64,000 nucleotides of DNA from assembly GCA_949361645.1 (NCBI GenBank), contig OX442415.1:18565269-18629268 (forward strand), read 5' to 3'. How positions within the stretch are numbered: the stretch's first letter is position 1; every line of letters starts with the position of its first letter. The stretch comes from Spongilla lacustris. Taxonomy: Eukaryota; Porifera; Demospongiae; Spongillida; Spongillidae. Of this stretch, positions 59,836 to 64,000 are shown piece after piece. Both the position numbers and the translations under genes were made by a program. The notes beneath the pieces were generated by a model. That model was not told the DNA's origin and did not search any database. It was given only the letters and a program-made list of their open reading frames with translations.

Positions 59836-60657
59836 TTATACAGGGTGTTTCACATCTTCCTTGCACCAGGGTACTCTCTTCTGCTCCATGAATGCCCCGG
59901 TCTTTGAACTGGTGGTATCTCTGCCGGTACAATGGCCTTTGCATTTAATGGAAGAGTTTGAATGCTGTGCATCATCTATGATCTGGCAAACATTGCTTGT
60001 AGACCAGTGCAAATTGATAACCAATTGCTGTACTCTAGTTTTGGGTGGCATGTGTAATGAAATTTAGCATTTACATCCTTTCCTTCGTGATGCTGTTTTG
60101 CTTGATGTGATCTCTGTTGATATCCTTCCAGATGTATAGTTGTAACAGGAACTCAGACTTATGGTCAATCCTTTAGGTGCAATTGCAAGAAGGATCTCTC
60201 TTGCATGCCACATGGTTGTAGCATTATCTATAGGTCTGTACGGAGTAGAGCATGATAGCCTTGGATGACTCCAGGAGTGAATCTTCTCCTTGAAAAGCAT
60301 ATTCTAATGCTGATGGCAGTTGAGAAAAGTTTTATATTTTTAACTTTCTGCCACGGCCATGCATTATAGCTTTTATTTCCTTCAACTTTCTTGCATTAAT
60401 GAGTCGCATTGTTAATTGATACTTTTGGTTAGGTGTTACATGTAAGTCATTTCGCCCAATTTGTGATGTTTGCTGAAGCTCCGAGTACCTTTCATATCAG
60501 GGAGTAAATCAGTTTTAGCTCTAGAAACGCTTTGTCTGCTCATAGTGCTTGTCACGTGAGCAATAAGACCCTTTAATCTCTTTGTGTGTCCAAATGTTAA
60601 AGTGCTGTGCAATAGATCCTGTCCAGTTTTTCTTTGCTGCCTCCATAATAGGAACAC
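59836..60657 (-). pseudogene. Decayed transposon-like ORF
   Basis: Minus-strand frames 60657-60436, 60300-60064 and 60051-59836 contain protein-like blocks: ATTMWHAREILLAIAPKGLT, SLSSCYNYTSGRI and MPPKTRVQQLVINLHWSTSN. The pieces follow each other in order, in changing frames. They resemble a transposon-encoded protein I have seen repeatedly in invertebrate genomes, but I cannot name the superfamily. No intact product. Confidence 0.4.
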
Positions 60658-60686
60658 TTTTTCTCCTTCCAGTTCTGACTTTTAGG

Positions 60687-60709
60687 GAGGGGGGGGGGGG
60701 GGGGGGGGG
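60687..60709. repeat. Poly-G tract
   Basis: A run of about 22 G residues followed by an A/T-rich segment. Confidence 0.95.
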
Positions 60710-61577
60710 TTATTATATATGGGTATTCACTGTAAAAATAAAAAATAAAAATAATAATAATTAAAAACATTGTTTACAATCACTTTTAGTTTTAGATATT
60801 GTGATTAGTAATTTTTCAGTATGATTTTCCATCTGCACACGAACACTATAACTGCCCAATTCATGTACCAAGTGCATTGCTCAATATGAAGGAATGATCT
60901 GTGAAAACTGTTAGTCACTGTCACAAGGGATTAAAAAACAGTATTTTTAGTTATGCATACAGAAGTGTTACTTATTGTTCGCTACTTCTAGAAACTTTCA
61001 CATGCTATGTCCTTTTAACACGGCAACTATTCCATATGTCAATCGTATATTGTTTTCATTTTCCATTTAACGCAATAGGTTCAATACCCGGTATTTTCTT
61101 CGTCTTGTTCCCTGGACAAGTTACGGCATATATGCTTCTAATACTACTTTCATGCTGCACCTCACCAATAAGTACCTTTACTCCCAAAAAGTTCACTTCC
61201 ACAACAATGCAGTGATTAAATCCATCGATTTAAGGATCGGACTTTATATAGCCACTTCCACTGTATCAATTATTAGCAGTACACATGCATGTCGCTGATT
61301 ATTAATAATTTCATTCTTCCCCCCCCCCCTGGACAAATGTCTCAGTAATTATTCACACCACTTCAACAATAAGCAGGTAGGTTGATAAGTCCTCTCATTC
61401 AAACCAAACACCTTGGACAACGTCCTGAACACAGATTTATAACCTATTAAATTTTTTTGTCTGCCCATGGAAGCTAGGGACCAGTACACTTCGCCCCTTT
61501 TACCTTAAAGAACCCCTCAGACAATCTCCAGAACAAAGCTAAACACTCCATTGTAAGCAATGAATATCATTAGCATG

Positions 61578-61634
<57 letters not shown>

Positions 61635-62085
61635 GGATATTACATGACCAAAGCTCACCAAAGCAATGCTTCAAACCTTTGTCAGTACACTGTTACATAC
61701 CACATAACAATTACGTACGCTACCATTTCGTTAATAGAATAAGGGATCAAAGAACTTTTTATAAATGGAGAGGATGTTTACTTTGCTGATAGCACTAGTG
61801 TTAGAGCATGAATTTTAGCGCTACACCTTTTTGTGGCAGCTGATTCTAAGGCACATAGTGAGTTTGGCTTGAAAAATGCAGCCTGGGATGTTACAGGAGG
61901 TGCTGCCACTGTTTTCTTGGTGTAACATATATACCTGAAAAACAGATACAGGCACTGGTGAATGCATATTTTATCATCTCTATGATCTGTATGGGTTTAA
62001 ACCAGTGCTGGTGGAGCTGTCAATTGATGCAATGCATACCATTGTTCTAAACACGGTAAAAACTGAACTAGAAGCTCATCTTGCT
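60710..62085. other. No gene recognised; one (AC)n tract
   Basis: AT-rich sequence with an (AC)n microsatellite at 61582-61631 and a poly-C run near 61320. A 104-codon frame at 60901-61215 has no recognisable domain. Confidence 0.45.
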
Positions 62086-62259
62086 GATCTCAGAAAACCT
62101 GAATAACCTATAGGTATTTGGCTGGCAAATTGTCAAACCATATACGGAAAATTTGATGTTTTTTAAAAAAGTATTTGGAAAAATTGATTTTCTGATCCAG
62201 AAATTGATTATTATTATTTTTTAAATTGATTTTCATTATACAGGGGAGGTTGCACCCTA
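62086..62259. mobile_element. hAT element fragment (inverted relative to 40686)
   Basis: The segment from ACCTGAATAACCTATAGGTA to GGTTGCACCCTA is the inverted counterpart of the left end of the element at 40686-40865, including the subterminal GATTTTT-type words. Only one terminus is present. Confidence 0.65.
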
Positions 62260-64000
62260 CATGTATGTATGCATGTGAAGTGCATTATAATACTGAATGT
62301 ACATGTACATATTGTGCATATATACATGTTTTTACAGGAACAATATGTTCTGTACAGGTATGTCAGAAGCCAAATTTGATGCTTTAAAGTCATTGTCCAC
62401 TATTGTCAATTTGATGACAACATCTCTGTGCTGAAAATGGCCTGTACAATGAGGAAGTGAAGTAGACCTAAGGTGCTGGTCTGACAGTCATTGGTCTCCC
62501 AAAGAAGCTGGAAAGGAAAGGCTGCTTCTAGACCTACAACTTAATACAGAGTGCAAAGAGACTAGAGGTAAGCATTGTCTTTACATTTTCATCCATGTCA
62601 CTCTCGTTTTATAGTGATGTTCAACTGGTTTGTCGATCAATGAGTAACCGAAGGAGATCTAATACAAGAAGATGAAGTAGAGTGTCGCCCTGAAAAGATA
62701 ATGAGGAATTAAGTGCTTGGATGACAATGTTTGTTTTGGACTAATCCGAAAGTGCTTCTCTTTTGATGCCTGGGACGTACTAGAAGCTGCAATGGATACT
62801 ACCTCAAGGAAGTTGGACCTGCTGGCTCTGTGTGTCACACAGTACTGCATTCCATGGAGAGCATTTGCTGTGATGGTTGCCTTGTTTGGGTCCATTTGTG
62901 AAGTGCACGGGACGAGAATTCCAGAGAGCAAGCTTTGGTTTTGTAGAGCCCGTTTTTCTATGTAAACTCTGACTAGTTTGTATGTATTATTTATAACTCA
63001 GCATGCTACCATAGATATTGTACCATACATATTATGATTTGCACGTGCAGGGGACAGAGGTCATATGTGACTGGCCGTATAAGAATAGTAAAGTGAGCTG
63101 GCATGATAGTGCAATTCATACCTGGCTTGCAGTAAGCAAAGTGAGCTGGTTTTACGGCGCCGTACAAATATAGAAAATACCATTCAAATCATTAATTTGC
63201 ACTACTTAATCTTTAATCTGCGTGAAACAATCCTGAATTCAGGATCGGTAAAATCCTGAATTCAGGATAGTGAGTTCTTCCGTTTATAACAACCATTGCA
63301 GTGAAAATTAAAATCATTAAAACATAGAAGCTGTTTGTTTCAACAATGGTGAACACATTCTATAGCATGGAATATTTTTTATCAGTTAGGAAGCAGCCCA
63401 AACTTCAAGGATGCATAGGCACGTTCGTTGCTCTCGCATACATAAATTAATGATTAGCAATTTATGGTTTGTAATGCTTACAAAGCATTGAGTATATCAA
63501 TTTTACTCCTTTTCACTACTTATTCATGACATTAGAATTAAAATTATTTGTTGTCAATAATATAAAGCACCATTTGCCATTATACATGTTACAAAACCTC
63601 AAAATCATATTAATGACAAATGTCACATGATCATGAACTTCGATTTCCATGAGGGGTTCATTTCCTGTGAATGCCCACATGCATGAGGTTTGGTGATTTT
63701 CGATAAGCTCCTGACCTAAAAGACAAATGGCTTTTGAAAGAGCAGTTTCACTAACTCAACCGGAGCCACAAACTGATGGTCCTTTGCTGTACAAGCTAAA
63801 GGTGGGTTCAACATATTGATGGTTTTGCATTGAAATATTCTGTTCCATTTATCAATCCACCATAGCCTGCATGGAGAGCATTTACAATGATGGCCCACAT
63901 TTATGGACCTCTGATTTAGTAACAGACGCTAGAACCCTGCAACTTAATTGCTATCATTTCTTTCTGCAGTAGTTACGGATCACCAATATTTGTCTTAAAT
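62260..64000. other. No confident gene
   Basis: Overlapping frames on both strands at 62659-62965 (for example minus-strand MDPNKATITANALHGMQYCV) look mildly coding-like but lack recognisable family features and partner exons. A short minus-strand frame at 63716-63898 is equally obscure. The rest is AT-rich. Confidence 0.35.

Overview
This is a stretch of animal nuclear DNA. Its genes are split into many short exons with GT-AG introns of about 50-500 bp. It is dense in microsatellites, minisatellites and small DNA transposons, and the palindromic word ATGTACATGT is scattered throughout. Flagellar (axonemal) genes, tandem death domains and a 2A-like peptide fit an early-branching marine invertebrate, possibly a sponge. 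That placement is inference, as nothing here fixes the species.

Layout. 0-7.3 kb: a Ty3/gypsy gag scrap cut by a minisatellite, then a segment of about 1.38 kb present three times in tandem, the middle copy carrying a solo-LTR-like insert. 7.3-9.0 kb: a three-exon minus-strand gene with two death domains. 8.2-12.7 kb: MITE, hAT and foldback elements. 13.4-14.2 kb: a minus-strand gene piece encoding a 2A-like motif (GDVEVNPGP). 15.6-16.9 kb: an unrecognised decayed coding region. 17.9-19.2 kb: a MULE-like element. 19.4-36.6 kb is the gene-rich core: PIERCE (minus), a 5.9-kb CACTA-type transposon, an SPMIP1-like gene (plus), MYCBPAP (minus, 26 exons rebuilt with every splice phase consistent, 879 aa) and a cyclin J-like gene (plus, 5 exons, 340 aa). 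37-64 kb: satellite arrays (23-bp, 21-bp and 24-bp units), a hAT MITE, decayed transposase genes, a 1.65-kb mucin-like repeat ORF, a family of partly coding repeats, and a 1.68-kb near-perfect palindrome.

How the genes fit together. PIERCE, the SPMIP1-like protein and MYCBPAP are all relatives of cilium/flagellum proteins and sit side by side. PIERCE and the SPMIP1-like gene are head to head. With the CACTA element and its target duplication removed, their start codons lie only 281 bp apart, so the transposon appears to have split a shared promoter. An RFX X-box-like site (GTTGCTAGGAAAC) remains on the PIERCE side, and a second (GTTACTATGGCAAC) lies 23 bp upstream of the MYCBPAP start codon. 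MYCBPAP and the cyclin J-like gene are also head to head, 528 bp apart. The best candidate for an undescribed arrangement is this X-box-marked cluster of axonemal genes remodelled by transposons. All gene names rest on recognising conserved motifs by eye, not on a database search.
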